Source: Lepidurus packardi (Eukaryota > Arthropoda > Branchiopoda > Notostraca > Triopsidae). Taken from it: a stretch of DNA of 64,000 nucleotides. Shown here piece by piece: positions 1 through 13,500 of this stretch. The translations under genes and the position numbers were made by a program. Location: NCBI GenBank assembly GCA_023053545.1, contig JAKZAN010000004.1:11631235-11695234 (forward strand). The letters are read 5' to 3'. Position 1 is the first letter of the stretch. Every line of letters starts with the position of its first letter. The notes beneath the pieces were generated by a model. The model made no database searches. It had not been told where the DNA came from and saw nothing but the letters and a program-made list of their open reading frames with translations.

Positions 1-3000
1 AGAAAGAGTCGGCCAGGGATTCCGTTTTGATGATGGGAACCATGGGGTCAGCAGTTTGTGTTAAGTAGTGACCTCCTACTGCGCTTAGTTTAGAAGGTCT
101 ATGTTCGGACCCAAAAGAAAAAGGGTACATCTTGTCAGCGTGGAGCTATATAACCATGACAGCCCTTTGTATAGGGTTAAAAGGGGACCATTGAAGGGTG
201 CAAGGAAGGGGGGGTTCTCCACTTGAAATCTCTTCATTTTCAATCCATGATTTGAAATTTATTCTTTTATGAAGCCCTTTTCAAGCCGATTTCTATTTCA
301 ATTTTTTTTTTTATTTTTTTTTACTAGATAGAATTCCTTAATAGACCTTTTAGACGCCAATTATGGATTTTATTTCATTGCAAAAAAAATCCTGGTAATT
401 TTAGAATGAAATGTTAATTAACATATTAATTAATTTGGGTAGTTATATAAAAAATAATATTATGATGAAAGCGTCCGGTTTAAAGGCAATTTTGCAGCCT
501 TTTTAGGATTTTTAAATATTCAAGGATTAAGGATTTTTTAAATATTAAAGAATTAATTAAACATGGTAATAATGATCTTAATTATGATAATTTAATGTTT
601 AGTTACTTTCTGCGACTAAAAATAGTGACATTTGTATGATTAGTTCATTAGTTTGTTAGTAAAAATTATTGCTAAAAGGTTTCATTAATTTAATTCATAT
701 TTAAAAATTTTTAAAAAAAACTCTAAAAACGAAAAATTCTTAAGAAAATGCCTGTAAATTCTGTTTCATTAATTTTAAATTTTTGAAATATTGAATTTTC
801 GGATCTTCATAAGCGTATTTTACAGTATGAGAGCGCCTTGGACAGTTATTTTTTTCCATTTTTTTTTTTTTTCGTTATTGACAGAATTTGAATCTTTTGA
901 GTGGCCCACCTGGGCACCTTTAGGTACGTTAGGACTGGCGTGGGCTTACGACTTTTGGCACGGAGCATCAGTTCTTGGACTCTTTGTGTCTCTTGCGAGA
1001 AAGAAGAAAAAAACTTTTTTTTAAAATGTTTTTGTGAAAGCATAACAAGTGCAAAAGTCTCAAGTGACTTTATTGTTCCGAAAGTCTTTTTTGGCGCTTT
1101 TTCTTGTTTTATTTTTGGGTTGTTGATGCAGGGTTTTGACAAGCGTGACAAGCAATTTCTCAAACAAGACGACAGAACGTGTCTGCTTTTTTTTTTTTTT
1201 TTTTTATTTAGAGAGTCTAACGAAAGTATAAACACCGTGGATTGTCTTATTGATTTTCTGGATTTAAAAAAAATAATAATACCAACGTAGGTTTCCTCCT
1301 ATTGTTGGTTATCTTTATTAATTAATTTTTATTAAAGAAATTTTGTGGATTTTTACTCTATAAAAGTTACAGTTTTCCACTGAGTTCGGTAAATTCTCTT
1401 AAATTCATAAATCCTGTAAAAATATTCGAGTACTTTTTTAGGAAATTTCCATTTAATCCTCTTAAATTCAGAAATTTTTGCAGTTTGAAGAAAATTAGGA
1501 AATTTTATTTGACGTTTGGTAACTTCATTTGGTAAGCGCAAGATAGGCCGATTTTAAGCTGGTTGTTATTGAAAACAATAATGACTTTTTGGGGGTCCTT
1601 ATCGGCCGGCTTAGTGTCAACACAAAGAATGCATTAAGGGCTTTAATATTCAAGCCAAGCACGTTTCTCTCAGTGTCTTGTGGTCAACGACCAAAAAAAA
1701 AAATAAAAAAATAAAGTTTTTTAAGAATGACGTGGAGAGGATGGTTAGATATATATTCGGAAAAGAAACACCTGCTCAGAGACCCCAAAGCTGTATAAGC
1801 CAAAAAATGTTTGATGGAATGCATCCATTAAGTCACCTCCCTTTTTGTTATTTTTCTTTCTTTTTTTGGATCATCGGTTTGATTGTGAGGAAACTTTTAG
1901 CTTGGGAGGTCACCAAGTTGCCGTGTGATGGAAAAGTGTTGTTTGAGTTTTGAGGTTTTTCGGGATGGAAAAGGTGAGCCTGTTTTTGGTGCCCCTTATC
2001 CTTATCCCTTTAGAGAAACAAAAAGCGGTTCTAGAGTGCTTTTTGGTTTCGAGCGCATTAAGAAAAATAGTCTGCCACAAAGTGGACCCTGGAGCTTGTT
2101 CTGGGGTATCTCTTGGTCTTATTCGGCCCCTTCCCTTGAGACAATGACAAAGATTCTGGTGTTGCAAATGACCGTAATGTTGTCCAAGAGAGAGGAAATT
2201 CTTTTCGCTGACAGCTCTCAAATCCGAAAGCCACCTTAGGAAACAAACAACGCTGTCTTAAGAAAATAGAGTTTAAAATGGGCTTTCCGGAAATGTTTTG
2301 CTTTCCGCCTTGCGCGAAGTAGTTACTAAGCTATTAACGATAGAAGTTTTGAACAAACAGAACGCCTCGCCGTGCTGCGACACGTCCATGACGTCACGCC
2401 TCAAAGTTGAACCGCCCCGCGATTGGCAAATCGTAGAAACTTAAAACAAAGGCCCGTTGCCGTAAGACAATGACCAGATTATGGTATTGCAAATGACCGT
2501 AATGTTGTCCAAGCTATAAATAGGGGCACAGAAGGCTGTTTGGGAAAATCTCTTCCCCGGTAGCATTCCAGTCTTAAAGGCCAATGCTCACCTTAAGAAA
2601 CATCAACTTTGTCTTAATAAAAAAAGAGCTAAAAATCTACTTTCGGGAAATGTTTTGCTTTCCGCCATGCGCGGAATAGTTCCTAAGCTATTAACGATAG
2701 AAGTTTTCAACAAGCAGAGCGCCTCGCCGTGCCGCGACACGCCCGTGACGTCACGCCTCAAAGTTTAACCGCCCCGCGATCGGCAAATCGTAGAAACTTA
2801 AAACAAAGGCCCGTTGCCGTAAGACAATGACCAGATTATGGTATTGCAAATGACCGTAATGTTGTCCAAGCTATAAATAGGGGCACAGAAGGCTGTTTGG
2901 GAAAATCTCTTCCCCGGTAGCATTCCAGTCTTAAAGGCCAATGCTCACCTTAAGAAACACCAACTTTGTCTTAATAAAAAAGAGTTAAAAATCTACTTTC

Positions 3001-3997
3001 GGGAAATGTTTTGCTTTCCGCCTTGCGCGGAATAGTTCCTAAGCTATTAACGATAGAAGTTTTCAACAAGCAGAGCGCCTCGCCGTGCCGCGACACGCCC
3101 GTGACGTCACGCCCCAAAGTTTAACCGCCTATAACTCGCGATCGGCTAGTCGTAGAAACTTGAAACAAAGGGCATCGGTCTTAGAATAAGGCAGATTTCA
3201 ACAGTCGGCCACAGGAACAAGAAGTAGACGTCAAAAAAGTCCAAAATTGTTTCTTCCCCCGACGTTTTCGCATTTGGTGGAGCTAATGGCTTTCAAGCAT
3301 TCCACAAGATTTCAGCATATACTGTAACGCAGCAGTCCGAAGTGGGGTTACCTCGTATTGACAAATTGCCGGTCCTTTTTAAGATGGTTTTAAGCGAGTA
3401 TGCCATGTGCATGAGGTCATGAACAAAAGCGAGGAGATCATAAATCCGTCCGAGAGCAGGTGTATCGGTGATCTCATGGTGAAATGCTGTCTAATTAGAA
3501 ATTGAGTTGTTGCCAGCTGTAAAAAAAAAAAAAATAATACAAAAAATGCATGCATCAGGAACGCGAACGTCACCCATTGGAATTTTGCGCTATGGCAAAG
3601 CTTCTAAATGGGAAATTCCAAATCCGTTCCGCTCGCCCAAGCGAACCTCTTTTGCCACTTGCATAATTTTCGCTTTTCAAATAAGCAAAAATAAATAAAT
3701 AAAAAAAATGAGAAGGCAAACTAAAATAAGTAGATATGAAATAAATTAATATAAATTAAAACAGTGAAAAAAAAACGCTTTGAGATCTTAACTGGTAGTT
3801 TATGACGGGAAAATTTTTCTTGAACCAATGGATTAGTTCGTTTGCATTGCAAATCTAGAAATTTGTATATGCAGCCCTCCCCCCCCCCAAAAAAAAAGCC
3901 AAAAGAGAAGAAGTGTTATATATTTGCATTAGAAAAGCTGTTTTCTAATCATACGTAACTATCCGTCCACCTCTTTTAACCCGTTTGGTTTGGTCCC

Positions 3998-4042
<45 letters not shown>

Positions 4043-4562
4043 AAATGAAGAAGTATTTGCAATTAAAGTAATTACAACCTGCATCTCCTTACAATTCAAA
4101 CTTATTAATTTCGTATGATTTTCCTTGATTTATTTGATCTTTTCGTATTTATTTTGATTTATTTTCTTTCATTTGTTTATTTTGTGTTGCATTTAGTTTA
4201 GTTTAATTTTTTTTTTATTTATTGATTTGATTTCCGGGAGTTTAAAGATGGTTTTTAGCTTAAGCTTGTATTAATTATGTTGGGGTATTTTGATTTATTT
4301 TTTGAAAAAGTTAGCAAGTCCTCGGGGATATCTTTTTTGTTGCAAGAAAAATTCGGGTTGTCGAAGAAAAGGTTTTTTTTTTTTTTTTTTTGTACCGAGA
4401 CAACGCCCCAGTGAGAACATACCTATTTAGGTAGCCAACACCATGCTTTTTATTTGTCTTTTTAAAAGAAAGTTGACGAGCTAGCGAGCACTGAGCCCCA
4501 CCAAAGAGAATGACGTCTAATTACAAGTGTTTTTTATTTTTCATTTTTATTTTTCTGAGCAG
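1..4562 (+). other. Probable unc5 intron (5' of the first TSP1 exon), repeat-rich
   Basis: No exon of the UNC-5 Ig domains or of another gene could be recognised here. Because the TSP1 exon at 4563 begins with a phase-1 acceptor, the simplest reading is that this is intron. It holds AT-rich sequence (250-780), poly-T and poly-A runs (a 35-base A tract at 4001-4035), and a tandem array with copies of the TGACGTCA repeat (2140-3180). Short open frames at 800-1290, 1910-2240 and 3380-3700 overlap on opposite strands and look random. Confidence 0.6.
2140..3180 (+). repeat. Tandem array, about 350-bp unit, three copies carrying the TGACGTCA repeat
   Basis: The phrase GACAATGACCAGATTATGG recurs at 2466 and 2823 (357 bp apart), and a diverged version starts near 2143. 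Each unit contains a segment with TGCTTTCCGCC, CGATAGAAGTTTT, a CGCGACACG block and GTGACGTCACGCC, then AACCGCC and CGTAGAAACTT. The second and third copies are nearly identical, so part of the array is recent. The same inner segment occurs alone elsewhere in the window. Confidence 0.85.
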
Positions 4563-7500
4563 TAAATGGAGGATGGTCAGTGTGGTCGGCGTGGTCCGAT
4601 TGTAGCTCGCCAACATGTGGCCGAGGTTCGCAAAAGAGGACCCGTCTTTGCTCCAATCCGGCGCCCTTAAACGGTGGCAAAACTTGTGTTGGCAGTGGGA
4701 TCCAAAAAAACGATTGCACTACTGTTTGTCCTGGTAAAATAAAATGAAGAGCAAAGGAAAAAGGCAGATTTTAAAATTAACATGTGTAATTCTCTTAACT
4801 CCTCCCACTCATCCCCCATGTGCTTTCTAACAAACCACAAGACGGATTTGTCTATGACGCCAACGCTAACAATGAGGGTAAAAATGAATAACTTAGAACT
4901 GACAGAAAAGAGTAGCTCTTGAGTTGGGAATTTTTTGGATTTTTTTTTAGTGGGGATTTTATGTTATTTTTAATTTTGTAATTTTTGGTGGGGATTTTTT
5001 GCTTATTTTTTTAAAATTTTTTGTTTGGGATTTGAGCGTGTATTGGCTTGTTCTTATAAGGAATATTTATGAAGGGGCCAGGTTGTATTTATGTTTCGGT
5101 AAAACGTGATTAATCGTATGCTAATTCGTGTGTCGGTTATGTTAGCTGTGGATGGGAAGTGGTCCAACTGGTCTGCGTGGTCCGCATGTGGCCCGGATTG
5201 CAAACATCATCGCCGAAGAACGTGTACCAGTCCGCCTCCATCCAACGGGGGCAAATACTGCTCGGGACGTGACCTCATGGCCAATAATTGTACCGGAGGC
5301 ATGTGCAGAGGTATATCATTAGAGGGATTTTTTTTCATGGACCAAATAATAGCTTATTATTTTTATGGGGGTCTTTGTAAATCTTGGGTGAAAGGAAGTT
5401 GCGGTTGATATTTTTTTTTCGCTGAGAAACCAAAATTTTTAATACCCCCCATCTTCGCTTTTATCTGCCCTGGGAACTTTATGTTTTTGGACAGGGTTTT
5501 GAACAGGAGCCTTACCCAAAAATGGCATTTTTTTCTGATTTAAATGCAGGGAAGGTAGGGCAAAGGTTGTGAGAAACTTGGCATGGATCTGCCAGGTTAA
5601 CTTTCTAGACAGTATTAGGCCACCAAAAAAAGCAAACGTTAAGTAAAGTTCGTCTTAAGAAAATAGAGTGGAAAACCTCCGTCCTGTTGATGTTTTACTT
5701 TCCATCGTGCGTGGCGTACTTACGGAGCTACGGAAGATAGAAGTTTCACCACGGGAGCTTCCTAAGTTACGCCGCGACACGTCCGTGACGTCATATCAGG
5801 TTCAAGTGCCCGTAACTCCTGAACGGCCGCTCCTAAAAAATGGCCATAAAATGTAACAAGGCGGTTATTCGGTTCCTTTCTTACGCAAGGGTTTTGACAA
5901 ACAGCAAACATGAGCGCCATCTGTGGCTGTTTCGCGTCGATAAGCTAAGGTACACGAGAGGAGATTTTTGAAGATTTTAAGCGAGGAAATGTATGAAGAA
6001 GGGGTTAGTAGGGGGTAGAAGAAGCGATTGGGGGGGATAGTGACTCATTGCTTCGAATGAGTCTTCTTAATGTCTGTTGTCGTAGGTGGACGCGATGCAG
6101 TGGCGGCTGGAGTGGATGGATCCGAGGTTTCTGAAGAAGGTAAGTGAATTTGCTCTAGCCAAGTTATGGGGCGTTTACAACGCGCTGAATAGCATCTCGT
6201 TATGGATGCTGATGCATACAGTGTAAGGTCGTAAGGGGGTAGTAGTATAGTAGCGTAGTACTAACGGTCTTTTACGAGTCATTGAGCGAGATTTCCCCTC
6301 CCTGAACCCAGGGTTGCGGGGACTCTACACTTGTGCCAACGTCTTCCATTTGAATAACTGCATCTGTCTATATAAAATTGGAGTCAGAAAGCTGTTTCTA
6401 GGACTTGAGGACGAGAGAAAAGGCGGAGGGTGCGATAAGGACATTTGTATAAAGCTTTTATGAAGATAAAGTCCGTCCTCCTCCTCTTCCCCCCTCCTTG
6501 TCACCTAATTCTGGCTTGGATCGGCACAATAATCCATGTTTCCCAGCCTTAAAAGCGTGTAGTGTAGTACACTTGTCGAAGTCTGCGCGTGGGAGGAGAA
6601 TAGGGGGAGCCTGTCTTTACAGACTATATCTGAATGTATTAGAAGGGCCACCAAAACAAGCCAAACGTTCAGTCAAGTCTGTCTTGGAAAATAGGGCAGA
6701 AAATCTCCTTTCCATTGATGTTTTACTTGCTATCGTGCGCGGCGTACTTACGGAGCTACTGAAGATAGAAGTTTCACCGCGCGAGCCTCCTAGGCTACGC
6801 CGCGACACGTCCGTGACGTCGTGATCAGGTTTAAGTGCCCGTAACTCGGGGACGGCTGCTCCTAAAAAACTGCAGTAAATTGTATCCTTCTTAGAATGAT
6901 CTAAACTTGCAACTTCAACTGGTGACCATTTTCAGATCTTTAGCCGATTTTAGTGTTTCTAGCACAGTGTAAGTCTATACATACTGGGATTTGAAGGCTG
7001 TAGGATAGTGTAGGCTAACAATTTGGTTTGCAGAAAAGGTTCATCCATATGCATCAACAACACTGAGCAATGCTCTTACGCACTTAAGTGCCTGCGCCAA
7101 TGAGATTCCAACGCGTTTCGAGTTAAGGCTTGCGAACCTTAACTTTTTTTTTTCAGCTTAAAAAGTGCCTGAGAAAATTTTCGAAAATGTTTTCGTCCAT
7201 GGTCAGTTGTTTAGGAAAAAAATCAATTAAGTTTTCGGCGGTTTACGACTCATTTAATGCCTTTGAAGGGCCAAAGCTTTGCGAAAAAGGAAGTGACGCT
7301 GCACTGACTTTCGAACTTAGCGTTGCAGAAATAAGTATTTGCTTCAGAGCGTTGGGCTCTTCTGGCGATGATTTACTCTTGACTGGCTCTTAACCAACTC
7401 CTTTAAGAGCCCAGGCATGGCTAAACATTTGTCTAAAGATTTTTATATATTTCTCTCTCGCTGTTGCGCAAGTTAGGGTTCCGTAACTCTCTGACTCGTG

Positions 7501-10500
7501 GCTGTGTTGTTTTTAAGACGCGGAGAGGGAAAACAGCGTTCGACTTTCAACGGACTTGTGTTGTGTTGGAAGAAGTAAGAAGGCAAGACACAAGAGAGAG
7601 CAGAACAGGGAAGAAATGATGGCTTTATCTTGTCGGCTTAACAGCTCGTACGCCGCAACTTGTCATCGCGTTAAGTTTAACATGGCGTTAAAGAGCTCAG
7701 CGTTACGGCTAGGGTGCAAAGCTTTTTGGCCCAAAAGATGAAGGAATACTTTTCTTAGTATTTTCGGTAGGCTTCTCTCCCATGTAAAGCTAAAACGGAA
7801 GCTCGCGAGACTCGTGAGTCTGAAACAGAAGGGGGCAAAGAGGCAGTAGAGGCCGAAGAGAGATCATCATTCTCCGTCATGCGTAATATGATTAACCGGC
7901 ACAGTGCGTAGTTAGTTTCTTCGGCAATTCGATTTTTAGATTCTGGGGTTAGCTCGGCCCGCATTACTTTGACTGTAGAAGAACATTAGCGTCAGATTGA
8001 ATCGAGTCGTTACAGTGAATGTTGAGCCGGAACTGCTCCTTTTGTTTGTCAGCTTCTCATCTCTCATCGTTAGCCAAGAAGAGGAGCGCTTTGCTCATTC
8101 GCTAGCTAAGCGCCTGCTGATTGATAGCGAATCAAATTTTCTTGACAAGCAACTGCGTGTTAGGAAAAAAAAAGAGGTAAAAATCTAGTTTCCGGAAATG
8201 TGTTGCTTTCAGTCTTGCGCGGAATAGTTCCTAAGCTATGCAAGATAGAAGTTTTCAACAAGCAGAACGCCGCGCCGCACCGCGACACGCCCGTGACGTC
8301 ACGCCCCAAAGTTTAACCGGCCATAACTCGCGATCGGCTAGTCGTAGAAATTTGAAACAAATTGCATCCGCTCTTACAATCACGTAGCTTGCAAGACTCG
8401 GCCAGAATTTCAATACAACACAATTGCCACCCGGATATAATTAAGACACAAGTCCCTTGACCTTTCTATTGATGCGAACTACTTTACTGACCAGAGATTT
8501 GCCCGAAAAACCTTCTATTCTTTGTATCCGAGTGTTCCGCGTAGACAGCTAGCCGTAGATGCTAAGAGGGTGCTCTTAGTAGGCTATCTATTGGAGCCGT
8601 GATTCACCGCAGTCAATTTTCACTGTTGCTCAGTAATGATCAACATGGTCGTTGTTGCTGGGGCGATCCGTTGTGCTGCAACAGTGAAATTGAACGTGCT
8701 CCAGCCATCACAAAACTTCAAAATTTCGAATGTAGAAGAGGTGGAGCTTAAAGGAAGACTTGCTAATGGCTAGAGTGATTTTCTGTATCTGGAATCTTCA
8801 TTCTGGAGCGTGACTCATGATTGAACAATACCTATTCGGCTTGTAAGTGGAATAGCATGTATCCAAGACGGTCCCCTGGAACAACAGTGGTATCAAGGGA
8901 CCATCTTCCACGTTTGTAAGAGATAAATCAGATACCTGCGCGAAAGAGCGAGAAGAAAATGGGAAGAAATCCATGCCACGGTTCTTAAAAACGCTTTTAA
9001 AGGAAGAAAAGGGCTGAAACTGGCGTCCACGAGCGGTATTTCAACTTTGAGCTCGTGCACTTTGAACGGTTCCTTCCCTGTTTTTGGCTTGGGAACTCCC
9101 CGTTTCCGTCTTCGGGAGAAAGTAATGTCCCCCCGAAGATTCGTTGCGAACGGTAAACGGGGTAGAAGAGCAGAGAATCTTGTCCTTTTTCCCCGACGAG
9201 AAAAACACATTTTTGGCATGCCTTTTTAAGTAACGCAAGAAGCGAAGAAGAAGATGACGAACGAAGATAGAAGACGAAGAACAGGAGCTGCGGTTCAACG
9301 AACAGGTCTTTTTGGCGCTGCCCCAAAAGCGGACGTTACTGCGGTAATGTACCGCATCGTAGCGAGTACATGCGGGGCGGGGGGGAAGAAACGTCGATAC
9401 AAGAACATTGTGGGTTGCCTTTTGTAACCCTTTTTTCTTCTTCTTGGCCCAGAGACGCCAGCTTAAAAGCCAAGTTATCGACGTCGGGAGGGGAAAGGGA
9501 TGTACGTACGTACAGTACGACGAGCTTAAACAGGAGAGAGAAAATAGGGACGAAAACTGCCACGGAAGGTTGCCCCGCAATTGACACTCTCTTACGACGT
9601 TCGAAGCTAGGCAATCCACCCGAATCGACCATTTGGCACACATCCGAGAGATTTGCTCCGTTGTAAAGGGCAAAAGTTAAGGGTTTTCCGGGAGCCCTTT
9701 CTTTTTTAGTAGTTTTCCCTCGATGTAAACTTCCTAAGTAATGAACGACGGAAGATTCGGGCTCAAATCCGTACGCAAGTCTCTGTCAATGGTTCTGATG
9801 TACTAGTTTTAATGGTCAGTATTTGATAACACTGATTATCAAAAAACTATGACAAACAGCAACGCCATCTGTGGCCGTTTCGCGTCATTAAGGTATACGG
9901 GACTATGTTATGAATGAACTTGTTTACTGTCATTTAGTAATTGTATGAGTTTATTGATGGTTCGACATTAACTATATTAGTTCTGATTTAGCGTTAACAC
10001 TGATTATCAAAAAACCATAACAAACAGCAACGCCATCTGGGGCCGTTTCGCGTCATTAAGGTATACGGGACTATGTTATGAATGAACTTGTTTACTGTCA
10101 TTTAGTAATTGTATGAGTTTATTGATGGTTCGACATTAACTATATTAGTTCTGATTTAGCGTTAACACTGATTATCAAAAAACCATAACAAACAGCAACG
10201 CCATCTGGGGCCGTTTCGCGTCATTAAGGTATACGGGACTATGTTATGAATGAACTTGTTTACTGTCATTTAGTAATTGTATGAGTTTATTGATGGTTCG
10301 ACATTTAACTATATTAGTTCTGATTTAGCGTTCACTTTTATATTCTCTTTGTTATAATTTAACCCTAGTTTTGTAAACTCTTTATTAGGGTACCAGGTAC
10401 CACCGGATTTTCGGCGATAAACCTTTTTTTAAATTTGGGATCGTTAGAAAGGGGTGGAAAGAAACAAAATAGTGTGTCGAGTCGATTTTCTCCCGGGTTG

Positions 10501-13500
10501 ATAACTAATAGGGGTACGTGGATGTCACAAACAAATGTGCTTGTCTATAGTTGAAAAGGGGGACGAAAGTTCAGCCCCCTTCCCCCCGCAAACCCATGTA
10601 CCCTCCCTGGCTCGTGTATTGTTGGCACAAAGTGTCGTGCGGGAGCCTGAACGTGAGCCAGGACACATTAAGCAGTTATAACTTTGATGTATGGGTAGAT
10701 TGGGGATGGAGAATTTTTTTTTTTTTTTTTTTTTTTAAATATGGAAGTGATGGAAATATGTATTTTTTTTTTCCTGGGTAAAGATGACAGGCGGATGATG
10801 ACGACAGACAGGGAAGACATGGCAGAAGTCTTGTGAGAGGGCTAAAAATGCCTGAAAAATAAGGGAGGGTGAAAGTCAGTGATGCGTATGCCACTTATCG
10901 CTGACTTCCGCGGAAGCATTCCGCGGAGCTGGGATGTATGTATATATGGAAGTGTATATCTGGATACTGTCCCCAGTATCTTGGTTTTCGGCTCAAGCGA
11001 AAGGGAAAAAGACGATCGATGGGATGAACGGGATGAATCACAGCTAAGCCATGAAAGGAAGAAGAACTATATGGTGACTTCTCAAATGGCACCCCATTTG
11101 CTTCTTGAGGGAAGAGGGGGTAGCTCTTTTGCGGAAGAGACGTCTCAATGGATCTTTTCAGGCATTCGTCTTGGCAATACTGTACGGTAAGTGCACGTAC
11201 AGTATAGGATCGTCGAGTGCTGAAGGATTAGCTCAGGCTGCGAAGGAGCAAATGGAGCTTTTTGCCATCACTTTATTTGGTTGGGTTGGATCGAGACTTT
11301 AAAAGAGCTTTTGGGAAGATTTTGAGGGAATTTTTTTTATTGTTCTTAGCATGGAGTTACTGAAATCCTTTGAGGAGAGAAGGGAGAGGGAGGCATTGTT
11401 GCACCATAGCGACCTCATTCAGGGAATTGTTGTCGGAGAAACAACGTTGAGGCGAATTTTGAGAAGCGTTTTCAAGTACTTTGATACTTGGAGTGAACGA
11501 AGTGGCATCAGTTTTATTTATTTATTTTTTTTTATTTTTTGAAGAGTGGGAGAGCAGTGAATGGTTAGTTAACTGAGTAGTTGACTGCAATTTTTTAGAA
11601 TGTTATTAGGGGATGGAGGCAATTTACGAGGAAAGATTGGCGTAATTTGGCGAATAATCTTTTGGGTTTAAATATAGTAATCTAAATAAATAAAGTAATT
11701 TGCGGGGGTTTCATTGATTGATGAAGAATGAGCAAAAGTGACTCAACTTCGGAAAAACCTCCAAACCGGCTTTCGTAGGTACTGGCGCCAATCCTTCTGG
11801 GTAACTTTGGCCAGTTTTCCTTCTTTTTTTCGGGAAGAGGAGGGCGAGGGCGGTATTTTAAGGATAGGATTGATATAGTCTGCGTTTTCCACGTATGACG
11901 TGCATGTTTGGAATGCGATGTGCAGGTGCAACCGCCAAGTAGGCTGGTCGATTACAGATGGCAATACTTTGGAGCATTTCTGAGTAATCTTCCTCCGTTC
12001 TTTTTTTTTAAATGTATTGTTTAAAGCACATTATTATAGCGAGCATACGATCGTATGCCCCCAGTCAAATAGACGAAATATCCTGAAAACCAGAAAGCAT
12101 TTATGAAAAAATTTTGTAATCGATTTAACTATTAAAATAATTAATGATACCTAATGGCTAGCCCAATTCGGGGCTGGCTGGGGAAAGCGGTAGACAGCCA
12201 AAACGAAGAGTGAGGAGGTAAAGACGAATCCCCAGAAGAGGAATCACTGAGGCTCTTGATCGAAATCAAGACTCGATTTCGTTGGGCGATTGTATAGTAC
12301 AGCAATGCCATCTGGCGAGCTGAGGAACGACCGACTAGCGGTCAGCGAGGGAACGAATTCCAACGCTTACTTGGGTCTGCAGACTAGCTTACCAGACGGG
12401 AACATTCATTATTGGGCAACAGTGAAATTTTTCCGTTTTGGGCTAGGTAGGGCTTAAATTCATCCTATTCATCCTTGGTAACAACGAAAATCATGGGATT
12501 TGACAAATATTCCAATGAATTAATTTCAGTGATTCTTCAGACAAAATGTCCCGGATATTTAACCTTATTTAGCAGAATCATTATAATAATAATCTAGAAT
12601 AAAAATCCACGCTTGTAATAAAATAATAAAATAATAAAAAAAGTTAAAATAATAAAATAAAAATAAATAATAATAAAATAATAATAAAAAGTTTACATTG
12701 GCATTAAATCTTCTAAAAAAAATAAAATAATCTTCTAAAAAAATATAAAATAATACAATAAATTAAAAATATAATACAAAATTTAATAAATAATATAAAT
12801 AATAAAAAAAATTTGCATTGGCATTAAATCTTATAAAAAAATATAAAATAATACAATAAATAAAAAATATTATACAAAATGTAATAAATAATATAAATAA
12901 TAAAAAAAAGTTTGCATTGGCATTAAATCTTCTAAAAAATATCAAATAATACCATAGTTTAAAAATATAATACAAAATGTAATAAATAATATAAATAATA
13001 AAAAAAAGTTTGCATTGGCATTAAATCTTATAAAAAAATATAAAATAATACAATAATTTAAAAATATAATACAAAATGTAATAAATAATATAAATAATAA
13101 AAAAAGTTTGCATTGGCATTAAATCGCCTACAAAAAAAATATAAAATAATACAGTAAATTAAAAATAGAATAAATAATAGAATACAAAATGTAATAAATA
13201 GTATAGGAAAAATTAATAAAATAAAAACAAGTTTCGGTTTTGGGAGGGAAGGTCCATGAGAAGGTGAGAGACCCTTGGATCATTTGTATTATGAAAAATA
13301 AAGGAAAGGAATCTGTGGAAGCCTAACGCTCAGCAGGCGATCCAAAGTCCGTTTTGGGGCTTTGGGGGATTTTTTGGCGTTTTAGCTTTTGCCATGGTTA
13401 CGGTTTACTGTCGCGTGACCCCAAAGTGGGATCTTTGGTGTACTATTAATAAAGAGGGGGGGAAAAAAAAAGAAAAGATGATTACTTTTTGAACAGCTTC

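Noticed and set aside
8893-9673. Overlapping open frames on both strands, the longest 210 codons on the reverse strand
   Set aside because: Frames of similar length exist on both strands with no domain, no low-divergence repeat of themselves and odd composition (Ser/Arg/Lys-rich with lysine runs). The region is simply less AT-rich.
9828-10335. Regular 168-bp repetition considered as a CRISPR array
   Set aside because: Units are near-identical over their full length without variable spacers, and the locus is an intron of an animal gene.
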